Shown in pieces: positions 9,217-18,990 of a stretch of 31,224 bases of DNA. The notes below the pieces were generated by a model that was not told the origin of the DNA, made no database searches, and saw only the letters and a list, made by a program, of their open reading frames with translations. The stretch lies in NCBI GenBank assembly GCA_009801085.1, contig VNWV01000063.1, positions 1 through 31,224 of the forward strand, in the 5' to 3' direction. The DNA comes from Lasiodiplodia sp. COLG20. Its lineage: Eukaryota > Ascomycota > Dothideomycetes > Botryosphaeriales > Botryosphaeriaceae. Position numbers and translations under genes: made by a program. The first letter of the stretch is position 1; the number at the start of each line of letters is the position of its first letter.

Positions 9217-9701
9217 TATTCCAGACAATCACCAGTAATCTGTATGGCAGATCAAGATTGCTTTGATCCGGCACTCTGTTCGAGATTTCAGTTCCCCATG
9301 AGAAATGCAGCCATGACACAAGCGCAATCACGTGTAGACTCGGCAGAAACTCAAATTGAATTGTGATAACGACGCTAGCGTAAAACGGCAGACCCACAGT
9401 CCGCAACCAGATCGTATCGTCCGCCTTGGCAAACCTGCTTGAGAGCTTTCCAATTGTTGCCCACCTTGCGGCTGATGACCATGTGGCAGACGCACACTAA
9501 GAATCTTCTGGGGATGTGGCTGATCTCCGTGCCTATGTATACCCCAGTCGTCTGCGAACAGAGTTCGCGCATCTATGCCCCGTTCCACCTCCTTACCTCC
9601 CCACAATCGACGCTTTGCTAAAGTCTGCTTTGTACAGGGACCAAAGATGGGCTCATCATTGGAAGAGCTGCAATTGAATAGTCTGGTATCAATCGCATAG
9701 A
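9217..9701. other. Intergenic, possible small ORF remnant on the minus strand
   Basis: No gene is firmly supported. On the minus strand a 65-codon frame (9572 down to 9375) ends KQVCQGGRYDLVADCGSAVLR in overlapping short blocks and has evenly spaced Cys residues, reminiscent of the C-terminus of a small secreted protein. No signal peptide or clear splice structure can be attached to it. It could be a decayed gene or chance. The first 100 bp or so after 9701 on the minus strand is also the 3' UTR of the BIG1-like gene. Confidence 0.2.
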
Positions 9702-10801
9702 TTACTGCTGCTTCTTTTGCGCAGTAGGGCCCATCTCTTTGCTGAAAGCAAAATAGGAGACTTCGAGGCCGGCGACAGCAGTAACGCCGACGTAGAGGAT
9801 GAGGAAAAGGACAATGCTAACAGAAAGACCCATGAAGATGCCTAGTGGTTCGCAATCAGAGTGTGTTTCGACAGCGCGAATGTACAGGGCGGCGCTTACC
9901 TGGCGAGAGGAACTGATACTTCTCAAAGAGAGCCACATCGTCTCCAGTCTTCGCGCGGTCCGACAGAGCACGCTTCATCTCGGTGTGGAGAGGGAACGTG
10001 TCGTCCATCTCGTAGCCCTGGACTGGGTGCTGCTGTTTGGGGGGTGGAATCTGGTTGGCCACGGGAGGGGTGGTGGTATAGATGACGGTGTAGCTCTTTT
10101 CTTGAACGCTTGACATCAAGGCGTCGAGGAACGAGTCTATTGTCGGTCAGAGATGGGCTTCTTGGTGAGCATTCGGTTGTAGCTACCGTTCTCAGTGAGC
10201 TCGACGGTCCTCTCGGCAGCAGAGGTGGATGGGGCCACGAAGTCGAGCTTGATGACACGCGGGGAGGCATCGTCGAGGGAGATGTAATCATCTAGATGGG
10301 CCTGTCAGACCGACGTTCCTCGATAGTGCACGAACGTACCTACTCGATGCGTCGACGTTCATCCGGGCGGCCTTGCACTGCCTCTGCACATAGTTGGCCA
10401 CATCGTCGGCGTCGGTCCCGCCGACAACCTCGTTGATGGAGCCGGTGGTGATGGAGGCGTCGGTGTTGCGGAACTTGGAGCGCAGCCAAGGCGCAGACCA
10501 CTTGTGCTCGAAGTCGGTAGACGAGACGCCAGGCTGGCTGACGACAACGTAGGTTTCCGAGGGACAGCCGGCGAGAAGCTGCTCGACGGACTGGGCGGCG
10601 GCAGCGGCGGAGAGGATGTTCTTGCTAGCGAAGTCGGGGATGGCGCTGCGAGGCAGGGTTAGCTAGCTTGCGCAGCTCGCGAGCTCAGGCGGGCAAAGCG
10701 ACTCACGGGGAGGATGAAACGACGAAGAGCGGGGAGGTGCCTTGGAAGGCGGAGGCGGCGGAGATAGACAGAGCTATCGCGCCAACGGTTCGGAGAGCCA
10801 T
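9702..10801 (-). CDS. BIG1: BIG1/VOA1-type ER membrane protein
   Basis: Five minus-strand exons, 10707-10801, 10344-10645, 10187-10291, 9900-10136 and 9702-9841, give 292 aa with introns of 61, 52, 50 and 58 nt. The protein has a cleavable signal peptide (ends SAASA, about residue 18), a long lumenal domain and one transmembrane segment at about 248-271 (IFMGLSVSIVLFLILYVGVT). The stretch LFEKYQFLSPGIFMG before it and VSYFAFSKEMGPTAQKKQQ after it match what I recall of fungal BIG1 and the related V-ATPase assembly factor VOA1/Ac45. The C-terminal KKQQ is a classic KKXX signal for COPI retrieval to the ER. BIG1 is known for its role in cell-wall beta-1,6-glucan; VOA1 assists V-ATPase Vo assembly. 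Sequence alone does not separate the two. Exon phases close exactly at every junction; the second donor GTAGGT was chosen because the nearby GTACGT breaks the frame. Confidence 0.85.
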
Positions 10802-11362
10802 GATGGAAGTAGTCTGGGGTGCTTGTTGCTTGGGATGACCGCAGCGGTCCACCTGCAGTTGCGCTGGCTGCTCGGCCCGTCGTTTTTCCCGGATCGCGGC
10901 GATAAGACGGGCTTCCCCGACGCATGCTCGCAGGTCACCATTGCTAGCGCGACGTCCGGGTCGTAAAACTGAGGCATGCGTCTAGACGGCAGCGGCATGG
11001 GCCTTGGTGCCCGGGCAGCCGGTGGCGGCGCAGCTACTGGCTTCGCCACAGCGCCTGCCGGTGATTGAGAGTGACTCAGCGGGCCGTGCGTCATAGGTTG
11101 CGCCGCAGCTGCTGCGACTTTTTGGAGCTGAGACCGCCGTGATAAGAAAGTGCGAGCCGTTCCAAACCGCAACCGCACTCTCTCCTTCTTCACATTGTTC
11201 CAGTGGGCTGTTTTTTTTTTTTTTTTTTTTTGAAGCCCGCGCCCGCGTTTCCCTCCTTCCACACTCGACACGCGCGGATAATTTTCACCCGTTGCTCTAC
11301 ATCTCCCACCTGGATCCCTCCGCAACCCGCTCCAAAAGCAGCTTCCCTCCGCCTCGTCCGCC
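10802..11362. promoter_or_regulatory. Divergent promoter of the BIG1-like and FAP1-like genes
   Basis: 561 bp between two divergent start codons. It contains no credible gene. A run of 21 T residues (11211-11231) lies 132 nt before the FAP1-like ATG, in a pyrimidine-rich setting. Long poly(dA:dT) tracts exclude nucleosomes and are common in constitutive fungal promoters, so this one may serve both genes. Confidence 0.5.
11211..11231. repeat. Poly-T tract, 21 nt
   Basis: An uninterrupted run of 21 T in the plus strand within the shared promoter. It is not part of a MITE copy: no terminal repeats or hairpin lie around it. Confidence 0.9.
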
Positions 11363-14300
11363 ATGTCTGCTGAGGTCGCACCCACGCCTCAAGCCCCATC
11401 GTCGAACGGCGCGCCCAGGCGCCATCGCAACCGAAAGAGGCCCCAGCGAGGCGGCGCCCAGGCAAATGCCGAGCAACCGAACAACGACCAAACACCTGGG
11501 CCATCCGCCTCTCGGGGAAGAGGCGGCCGTGGAAGGGGCGGCCGGGGTGGACGGGCGAGGGATGCAACCCCGGCTTTGAGACCAGCCTCGGTAGCACCAA
11601 GCCCCCAGCCATCTTCGACAGATACATCGCCGGCTCCAGCGGCGAGCAACAGCAACGATGCCAGCCAGTCCAGGCGTGGTCATAGAGGCGGCCGCGGCGG
11701 TGGCGGCGCAGGCAGGGGAACTGTCGGGAGGCAAAACGTCAGGACATTTCAGGGAAGGCAGTTTGGTGGTCAACTGACATCGTCGGAAGACGTCCCTTCG
11801 ACGCATTCTCCTCAGCTACAGGCAGACGCGCTGGAATTCACCCCAGGCCAGACGGCCACTCCTAAGCCCCCGAAGGGCCCGCAGCAGCCTCGCAAACGCC
11901 GCGCCTCGCGATCCACCGCTCCGGACATTGCTACCCGCGTCCACGAAGACATCGACAATGGTCTCTACGAATGTGCCATTTGCACAAACGAAGTCCAGAG
12001 GAACTCAAAGAGCTGGTCTTGCCGGACATGCTGGACTGTCTTTCATCTTGGCTGTATCAAGAAGTGGGCTTCGAACGAGGGCTCTGCAGCAGCCCGCCAA
12101 CAAGCGCAATCCGGCGATCTTCCACCTCCTCGCCAGTGGAGGTGCCCGGGCTGCAACTTACCCCAAGATGATCTTCCGAAAACTTTCACATGCTGGTGCG
12201 AAAAGGAAGTCGATCCCAAACCCCTTCCTGGGTTGCCGCCTTTCTCTTGCGGCAACACGTGCTCGAGAGACCGTGTGTTGCCGAAGAAATGCCCACATCC
12301 ATGCCCTGAGTTATGCCATGCTGGACCCTGTCCACCATGCACTCAAATGGGACCAACCCAGCTCTGTTTTTGCGGCAAAGAATCGAAGACCAGGAAATGT
12401 CTCGACACTGACTATGACAGCGGTTGGAGCTGCAGGCAGGTTTGTGGCGAGCTCATGCCCTGCGGTGAGCACTTTTGTGAGCGAGCGTGTCACGAGGGGC
12501 TTTGCGGTGCCTGCGAAGTCCGCGTAGAGGCTCGGTGCTACTGTGGTCAGGTCGAGAAGATGATTCTGTGTTGCGACAAGAACGACGAGAAGGACAGCCA
12601 ACGCACCCACAAGAGCGAGACGGGAGAAGAGGTTGTTGAATCGTGGACCGGACTTTTCGAGTGCGCTAACATTTGTTACCGGTACTTCGATTGCGGCAAA
12701 CATCAGTGTGAACAGACATGCCATCCACAGGAAGCGAAGCCGACCCACTGCCCCCGCTCTCCAGACCTAATTACGCACTGCGGCTGTGGGAAGACGCCTC
12801 TCACAGACATCACAGCAGAGGCACGGACCGACTGCGATGACCGCATAGCCAGCTGCGACAAGCCCTGCCTTAAGCCACTGGCATGCCGTCACCCTTGTCG
12901 TCAAGTCTGCCATTCCGGTGACTGTCTGCCCTGCACGATGACGGTCCCCATCTCATGCCGCTGTGGAAGAACCTCGCTCAAGACCGTTTGCCACCAAGGG
13001 GTGGAGGAGAAGCCTCAGTGCATGAGAACATGCCGCGTCACCCTCAACTGTGGACGTCACGAATGCGGCGAGCGATGCTGCCCCGGGGAGTCCAAGGCTG
13101 CGCAGCGCGCTGCCAACCGCAGAAAGCCTCGACCGCTCGATGCCGCCCCTCAGGTCCGGGAGGACAACTTTGAAGCCGAGCACATCTGCACGCGTCCTTG
13201 TGGTCGTCTCTTAAAGTGCGGCAACCATCATTGTCAGGAACTATGTCATAAAGGACCCTGCGGCAGCTGTCGTGAAGCCATCTTCGATGAAATCAGCTGC
13301 AGTTGTGGCAGAACCGTTCTACAGCCTCCTCTGCCGTGCGGTACCAAGCCACCCCCGTGTCGCTTCCAATGCGAGCGCCCAAAGGCTTGCGGACATCCGC
13401 AAGTCGCACACAACTGCCACCAGGATGACGAAGATTGCCCGAAGTGCCCCTTTCTTGTCGTCAAGCCATGCTTATGCGAGAAGAACCAGCTCAAGAACCA
13501 GCCCTGTTGGCTAGCGGAACCGCGGTGCGGGGAAATCTGCGGCAAGAAACTCAAGTGTGGTGCCCACCGCTGCCGCAAGACCTGCCACAAGCCTGGAGAA
13601 TGCGAGGACGTCGGGGCATCTTGTAAGCAGGCTTGCGGGAAGGAAAAGGTCTGCTGTGGTCATCCTTGCTCGAATCAGTGCCATTCACCTTACGCGTGTG
13701 ACGAGAGCAAGCCCTGCCAGTACAAGATCATGATCACTTGCCCATGTCAGCACAACAAACAAGAAGCGAAATGCTTGGCCACCAAAGACAGTGAAGGGAG
13801 CCTGAAGAAGTCGCTAAAATGCGATGACGAATGTGCGAGGCTCGAGCGTAACCGCAAGCTTGCCTTGGCTCTCAATGTGGATCCCGAAGCTCACAAAGAT
13901 GACCATATCCCTTACTCGGCAGAGACGCTCTCTCTATATCAACAAAACGTCCAATGGGCGCAAACACAGGAAAGGGAATTCCGCGTTTTTGCTACTAGCC
14001 CAGAGGAGAAAAGGCTTCGGTTCAAGCCCATGCCTGCCCAGCAGCGTGCATTCATCCATGCTTTGGCTGAAGACTTTGGTCTAGACTCGGAGAGCATGGA
14101 TCCTGACCCTCACCGCCATGTAGTGATCTACAGGACCCCAAGATTCGTCTCAGCACCGACGAAGACTGTAGGCGAGTGCGTCCGCATCCGCTACAACCAA
14201 CGTGCAGCCACTGCCACGGCCCCGGCTGCTGCCACCGATGCAACGAAGAAGCTCAAGGCCAGCAATGTCGTCGGCGATCCGTACAACGGTTTCCTGCTAA

Positions 14301-14968
14301 CGAACTCTCGATTCGCTCTTACCATCGAAGAACTGCGCGCCGCCATCCGCCCTGTCACTGACTCCGCACCAGCGGTCCAGTTCGACATCTCTTTCCTTCC
14401 CAGTGACGAGGTCGTCCTGAAAGCCGGTGCCGCCCTCTCGGAACGCGACCTGGAGGCTACTCTGAAGCACATCAAGGCAGGCCTCGCCCGCGAGATCCGC
14501 TCACACGCCCTTGGAAGTATCCAGCTCTGTCGGCTAGACGCCAGCCTGAACATCCTCCGTCGCGAGATGGACAGCGCCGCCAATGGTGGGTGGAGTCAGG
14601 TTGCAGCCAAAGCGGCAGCGCCAGCAAGGATGCGTCCGCAGCAGACTACAAGGGCCGGTTCAAACAGCTTTACCGTATTAAGCCTAAGCAACAAGAGTAA
14701 GGAGAGCAGAGAGAAGAACAAGAAGAAGGCGGTTGAAGAGGCGGTTGATGATTGGGAGGCGGCGGAGACCATGGAGGAAGAAAAGGAAAGGCTGGAGAGT
14801 GGACATGCTAGCAAGGTGGCTAGTGGTGCGGTTACAGAGGACGAGGCGGAGGGGATCCATGCCGTGGCGGAGAATGATATGAAAGTCAAGACTCCCGGTT
14901 CTGGCGAGGAGGACATGGGCCCTGCAGAGGGGGTTGCGATCAAAGCTGAGGAAACTGCCACAACTTAA
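11363..14968 (+). CDS. FAP1: NF-X1-type zinc finger and R3H domain protein (FAP1 homologue)
   Basis: A single-exon gene of 1201 aa. The N-terminus is basic and low in complexity, with RGG-type clusters (about 51-67 and 105-118) that usually bind RNA. A RING-variant finger follows (C204, C207, C220, C223, H228, C231, C261, C264; YECAICTNEV...WRCPGC), which in this family can act as an E3 ubiquitin ligase. From about 300 to 840 there is an array of NF-X1 fingers (CG..C...C..G.C..C), for example CGKKLKCGAHRCRKTCH. An R3H-like domain (about 885-945, FIHALAEDFGLDSESMDPDP...VVIYRTP) precedes an Ala-rich stretch and an acidic, Glu-rich C-terminus. Yeast FAP1 binds FKBP12 and is linked to rapamycin resistance; animal NFX1 binds promoter X-boxes. 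The ATG at 11363 is the first in frame. Domain order and length fit the family. Confidence 0.92.
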   Translation: MSAEVAPTPQAPSSNGAPRRHRNRKRPQRGGAQANAEQPNNDQTPGPSASRGRGGRGRGGRGGRARDATPALRPASVAPSPQPSSTDTSPAPAASNSNDASQSRRGHRGGRGGGGAGRGTVGRQNVRTFQGRQFGGQLTSSEDVPSTHSPQLQADALEFTPGQTATPKPPKGPQQPRKRRASRSTAPDIATRVHEDIDNGLYECAICTNEVQRNSKSWSCRTCWTVFHLGCIKKWASNEGSAAARQQAQSGDLPPPRQWRCPGCNLPQDDLPKTFTCWCEKEVDPKPLPGLPPFSCGNTCSRDRVLPKKCPHPCPELCHAGPCPPCTQMGPTQLCFCGKESKTRKCLDTDYDSGWSCRQVCGELMPCGEHFCERACHEGLCGACEVRVEARCYCGQVEKMILCCDKNDEKDSQRTHKSETGEEVVESWTGLFECANICYRYFDCGKHQCEQTCHPQEAKPTHCPRSPDLITHCGCGKTPLTDITAEARTDCDDRIASCDKPCLKPLACRHPCRQVCHSGDCLPCTMTVPISCRCGRTSLKTVCHQGVEEKPQCMRTCRVTLNCGRHECGERCCPGESKAAQRAANRRKPRPLDAAPQVREDNFEAEHICTRPCGRLLKCGNHHCQELCHKGPCGSCREAIFDEISCSCGRTVLQPPLPCGTKPPPCRFQCERPKACGHPQVAHNCHQDDEDCPKCPFLVVKPCLCEKNQLKNQPCWLAEPRCGEICGKKLKCGAHRCRKTCHKPGECEDVGASCKQACGKEKVCCGHPCSNQCHSPYACDESKPCQYKIMITCPCQHNKQEAKCLATKDSEGSLKKSLKCDDECARLERNRKLALALNVDPEAHKDDHIPYSAETLSLYQQNVQWAQTQEREFRVFATSPEEKRLRFKPMPAQQRAFIHALAEDFGLDSESMDPDPHRHVVIYRTPRFVSAPTKTVGECVRIRYNQRAATATAPAAATDATKKLKASNVVGDPYNGFLLTNSRFALTIEELRAAIRPVTDSAPAVQFDISFLPSDEVVLKAGAALSERDLEATLKHIKAGLAREIRSHALGSIQLCRLDASLNILRREMDSAANGGWSQVAAKAAAPARMRPQQTTRAGSNSFTVLSLSNKSKESREKNKKKAVEEAVDDWEAAETMEEEKERLESGHASKVASGAVTEDEAEGIHAVAENDMKVKTPGSGEEDMGPAEGVAIKAEETATT

Positions 14969-15160
14969 GCCGTCGCAAGGCGATGGTCTGGGGTATGGTA
15001 TAGATGTTAGTAGTCTACTATCACTTGAACATCTATATAGGCCTTGAAGAATTCTTTATTCTCAGTTTCTTCCACGACGGAGATGGTATAGATATTACTA
15101 ATGTGGTGCTAAATAGTGTTTATGGTTCTACATTCACACACCTCGACTCAAGCGCAAGTA
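14969..15160. other. 3' flank of the FAP1-like gene
   Basis: A/T-rich sequence between the stop codon and MITE E, with no gene. It is the likely 3' UTR. Confidence 0.4.
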
Positions 15161-15314
15161 TACAGTCCCCTCTCGCAGCCGATGGCTAGCGTAGATTTGT
15201 TTTTTGCTCCTGTCATGGGTAGCTGAAGCTATCGTCCGGACATGAATAATTATTATTTCCACACTCACATCTGTACGATGACTCCAGCTACCCACATAAA
15301 ATTATATTTCTAAG
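15161..15314 (-). mobile_element. MITE copy E, truncated
   Basis: The end at 15161 is a perfect subfamily-2 terminus: TACAGTCCCCTCTCGCAGCC, then GATGGCTAGCG. TA precedes it at 15159-15160. Next come TTTGTTTTTTGCTCCTGTCA and a hairpin with arms GTAGCTGAAGCTATCGTCCGG and a diverged partner (TGTACGATGACTCCAGCTACC). Similarity stops near TTTCTAAG (about 15307-15314). The GCAGAGCTGG...TATTCTTCGCC part and the far terminal repeat are missing, so the copy is cut or badly decayed on that side. Confidence 0.75.
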
Positions 15315-16387
15315 TCGTGAAGTAAGAGGCCAGCCTCGCCACATGGAAGTAAAAAAGCACATACATGCATGCTGCTACCAACGCTTGACGGGTAACTTAC
15401 CTGACTGTATTACCAAAACCTTCTGTGTTTAGAAATATATAAGGAGACCAGACAGTAGATAAAGTCTGGTGGGGGGGAAACGAAGAGAAATCAAGTGAAT
15501 TTTTTTAGGCTGAAAGGACCTATAAGCTCTTTCGCCGGAAATGGAGCTCAGTACACAGAGCTAATATGGAGTCGAATTTAACAAAACGATACTAACACCA
15601 TCAGATCTATTACATTGTTGTTTCAAACCCAAGTGCACCACCGGCGTTCCATGATTTAAACGACGCTAACACTTTTTTTCCACTGCTTATTGTCATCTCT
15701 TTTACCTAGTCTAGCTTTTCACAATTGGTTACATTTCCTATCCTACTTAAGAGAGCAAGATGCTTTTTGTTGTTTTTTTAAAAAAAAAAGCACTCGCTCG
15801 ATTTTGCATTGTCTTCGAATGTTCATCTGCCATGGATCTCATGCACGCATGCAAGGCAAAACCTTCATGAAGCAGTCAAATAAAGCCTTTAGGCCCTCCA
15901 CAAGGACGTCTACGCCAAAGCCGACTCCGCTGTCCGATAAAGGAAGAGGATGTGGGGAAGTTGAAAATAAGACAAAAGGGCAACCAACCATCGAACCCAC
16001 CCAAATTGAAAAGACGCAGGTCTCTCCATGCATTTTCTCTTTTACTCCGGTTTGAAGAAAGCAAGAGAAATCGACAAAGCCAAAAGAGCGATGAAAACAA
16101 GAAGGATGCAAGAAGCCATTCACAAAAGCCATTTTCGAAGAACGCCGTCGTCCATGGTTGTGGGTTGCTGGAGTGGTTCGATGGTATCAAAGCGCATGAC
16201 TTATTTGCAGAACTCGTGCGAGTTTGCGAGTCGGCGCTGTGCTCGATTGGGGACTAGAAAAGTGGAAACACGCTTGGAACAACTTCGACTGAGAAACGGA
16301 CGCGAAGACTGAGGAAAGGCCGATATCAGACTAAAAAAAAAAAAAAAAAACCCGGTCTATCTGAGGGCCTGCGTATTGTTAGAATTC
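15315..16387. other. Intergenic, no gene seen
   Basis: This 1.1 kb of lower-GC DNA contains short frames on both strands (for example 15690-16055 plus and 15876-16190 minus) with no recognisable domain. An A18 run at 16333-16350 lies about 40 nt past the PRP39 stop, that is, a T-tract in its transcribed 3' region. I cannot support a gene. Confidence 0.45.
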
Positions 16388-18592
16388 TCAGTGGCTAACG
16401 ATATAGGAGTTGTGATTGAGTCTCACCAAGCTGTTCAACGTCAGCTGTTGTTGCTTGCCGAAGACGCCCATGAGCTCAGGAACAGCGTCCTCCTTCTGAC
16501 TGGCTGCAGCGTGGGAGGAACTCCCTAGAAGCGATGGGCCGGCTCCTTCAGCAACTTGGTCTAGGCGGAAGAACTCCTTGGCCATGTGCTCGTCGCCATT
16601 CTCCATAAGATAAATCATGAAGTCGTATGTGAGCTGCCTGATTTCTTCTTGTGACAACTTGCTCTTCTGAGCAATCATGTTGTGGACCTGCCTGATCGTC
16701 TCGGTCTGCTCCGGCTGCGTCGCGTCGGTAGTCGGTTGCGCCATCTCGAACTTGAGATAGTCCTCCCAGAACTCACGGACACCAAGGTAAGCCTGGGAAT
16801 TGCTCTGGAAGAGCTGGCGGGCGCCTGCCGCATCACCCTTGGACTTCCAGAGCAGCCCAGCCCATTTGGCGACAAGTGCACCCTTGGCACTGTTGCTGGC
16901 CTCAGGTGATTCGACCTGCTCCCGGTAGACCTTGATGGCAGCATCAACACCATCTTGCCGCTTGGCAAGGTTTGCCCAAGATACAACCGTCTCAACATGA
17001 CCGGGGAGGTTGAACAAGATTGCCTCGTGTATCGCGTGCGCAATGTCGACGCGACCAGTCATTTCCTCAAAGAGGGCATAATGAAGCCGGACGGTCGGAC
17101 GGGCGATGGGGACATACAAACAACTGGCACGCATGTAGATGTTGCGCGACTCCTCCTGGTGGCCTTCCTGCTTGTTCATCCAACGGGCGTAGCGCAGCCA
17201 AAACCTGTCCTCATACGCACACGTGACAAGGCACCTTTCGTACAAGAACTGGGTCCGCTCAAAGCCGCCCTCAACCTCTTCAAAGTCCAGGTACTTGTCC
17301 CAGTTGAGCAACTGAGCCTCATCAAGTTCAGTGACGTGGAAGTACGGGCGCTTGATCTCCTGCTCATAGGTCCAGCGCCGAGTCGTTTCCGTCTGGGTCT
17401 TGTGGAAGATCTCCAGATGATAGGCGTCGATCCGGGCGCGCAGGTCACGTTCGACTTCAATCTCGGTCTTGGCGCTTGAGGCTGGATCCATCATGAGCTC
17501 ACTACGGAACTGGCTGAGCATGTCGGCAGGAACGAGCTCGGTGACGGGGCGGGTCTGAGCAAGCTGGCGGAAGCGCTCAAAATAACGAGCGTACTGATGC
17601 ATCGGGATGGCGATGATGCGCTGGAGGATGGCGAAAATCCTGTCGATGGATTCAAGGCGCTCTTCAAACTCCAAGTATTTGTCCCAGAAGGGATGAGCGA
17701 GGAAGTCTAGGCCGACGCATGCGGCGCCGCGCTCGAAGAGTCTGGGAACGAGGGTCAGCTTGCTCCGCGCCGAATGTACGCGGGGAAAGACGGAGCGGGT
17801 AGGGCAGCAAACAAGTTCAGTGTGAATTTTCGAGAGCACGGTTAGGGTGATCCAAATTCATGCGAGATCGGTGGAGGGAATGCTTCTGCTCAGCTGCCAC
17901 TCGCGGCAGTTTCCAAAGACAAGACAAGGAAAGCGTCTGAAGACACAGCGTGAGAGGTCGCAACAGTCGTCGAGGTTGGCACTGAGGTCTCACCAAGCTC
18001 CAAGCTACGCCCAGGCCGAGGAGGAATGGGAGGATGACCGGAGGTCGGCAGTCGGCACAAGGCCGGCGAGACGGCCGTGGGAGCTGAATGTTGAGTACGG
18101 GGAAGGAAAGGCCAGCCGCTGATACTTACTCTCGAATCACGTCGGAGTCGTGATTGGTCTCGACCTTGAAGCCGCAGTAGTTGGCCCATAGATCGACGGA
18201 GCTGGCAATGCTGGCAACGCCGCGCTCGTAGACCATCTCGGCGGCCTCGGTGCCGGCGATCGAGAACTCCAGGTCAGCGTACTTCTTCCAGTATCCAAAG
18301 AACAGCGGGAAGCGAGCGAGGAAGCGGTCGTAGATGGCGCGGGTCGCGGCGATGGCGTTGGGGCTCGAGTTGCGGTTCAAGCCTCCCTCAAGGCCTTCGG
18401 CGGAGCGGACGAGCTTCTCCCACGTCTCAAAGTCGTCAAAGTTGTCAAGCTGCAGGCACCAGCACTAAATTCAGCTCACCGACACTTTCCAGCGCGATGC
18501 GGGGGCCGGGGGGAGGGGGGACCTACGACTTCAAGGTTCAACTTCTTGAGCTCGGCGTACTCCTCGCCGTCAAGGAAGTTCAGGTCCGCCAT
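16388..18592 (-). CDS. PRP39: PRP39, U1 snRNP pre-mRNA splicing factor
   Basis: Exons on the minus strand: 18527-18592, 18130-18449 and 16388-17741, giving 579 aa. PRP39 is a scaffold of the U1 snRNP and helps commit pre-mRNA to splicing at the 5' splice site. The whole protein is built of HAT (half-a-TPR) helical repeats, visible as repeated W/Y-x-Y/W-A/L-x-F/L-E patterns: FETWEKLV, FFGYWKKYADLEF, VDLWANYCGFK, HPFWDKYLEFEER, YARYFERFRQ, LLNWDKYLDFEE, RFWLRYARWM and VREFWEDYLKFEM. LFERGAACVGLDFLAHPFWDKY continues directly from VIRE across the second intron, confirming that junction. Length is normal for filamentous fungi. The first intron is 77 nt, but the second is 388 nt, far longer than any other in the window. 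Confidence 0.92.
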
Positions 18593-18990
18593 GGCGTCCG
18601 GCTGTGCGCAGAGCGTCGGAGAGTGGCGCGCGATGGGGAGAGTGCAAGGGCGAGGACGCGGTTGCTGAGGTTGCGAGGTTGGAAGGACAGCAGGGTGATG
18701 TCGGGGCGTTGGCCGGGGCGACTCGAAGATGGCGGCAAAGCTCGAAGTTGCAGCAGAGCCGCACGGACTCGCGGGGGCCCAAGCCGCAGCTCCCTTGCCC
18801 GCCGCGCAATCTTCCGAACTGCCTCACGTTGATGCCGTGCAGCTCAGTCCGCCGGGAAAAAACGAAAAAAGGTATCCATTTGAAGCCTACGTGGACATCG
18901 ACACAGTCCGGAGAATGGTATATGTAGCTATCCGCCAGTGCGCTCCAAACGCCCGCCCTCCGATGATCGCATTGCTCTCATTCCTCTTCG
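18593..18990. promoter_or_regulatory. Spacer between PRP39 and the upstream 378-aa gene
   Basis: 398 bp that must hold the PRP39 promoter and the 3' end of the next minus-strand gene. A plus-strand frame at 18729-19082 crosses it and overlaps the neighbouring coding end; it has no recognisable features and I do not call it. No TATA-like element stands out. Confidence 0.35.

Noticed and set aside
15690..16055. A 121-codon plus-strand frame between MITE E and PRP39
   Set aside because: Overlaps comparable frames in the opposite strand, no recognisable domain, low complexity and homopolymer runs.
16333..16350. A18 run considered as a retrotransposon poly-A tail
   Set aside because: No target-site duplication or element-like sequence is attached on either side.
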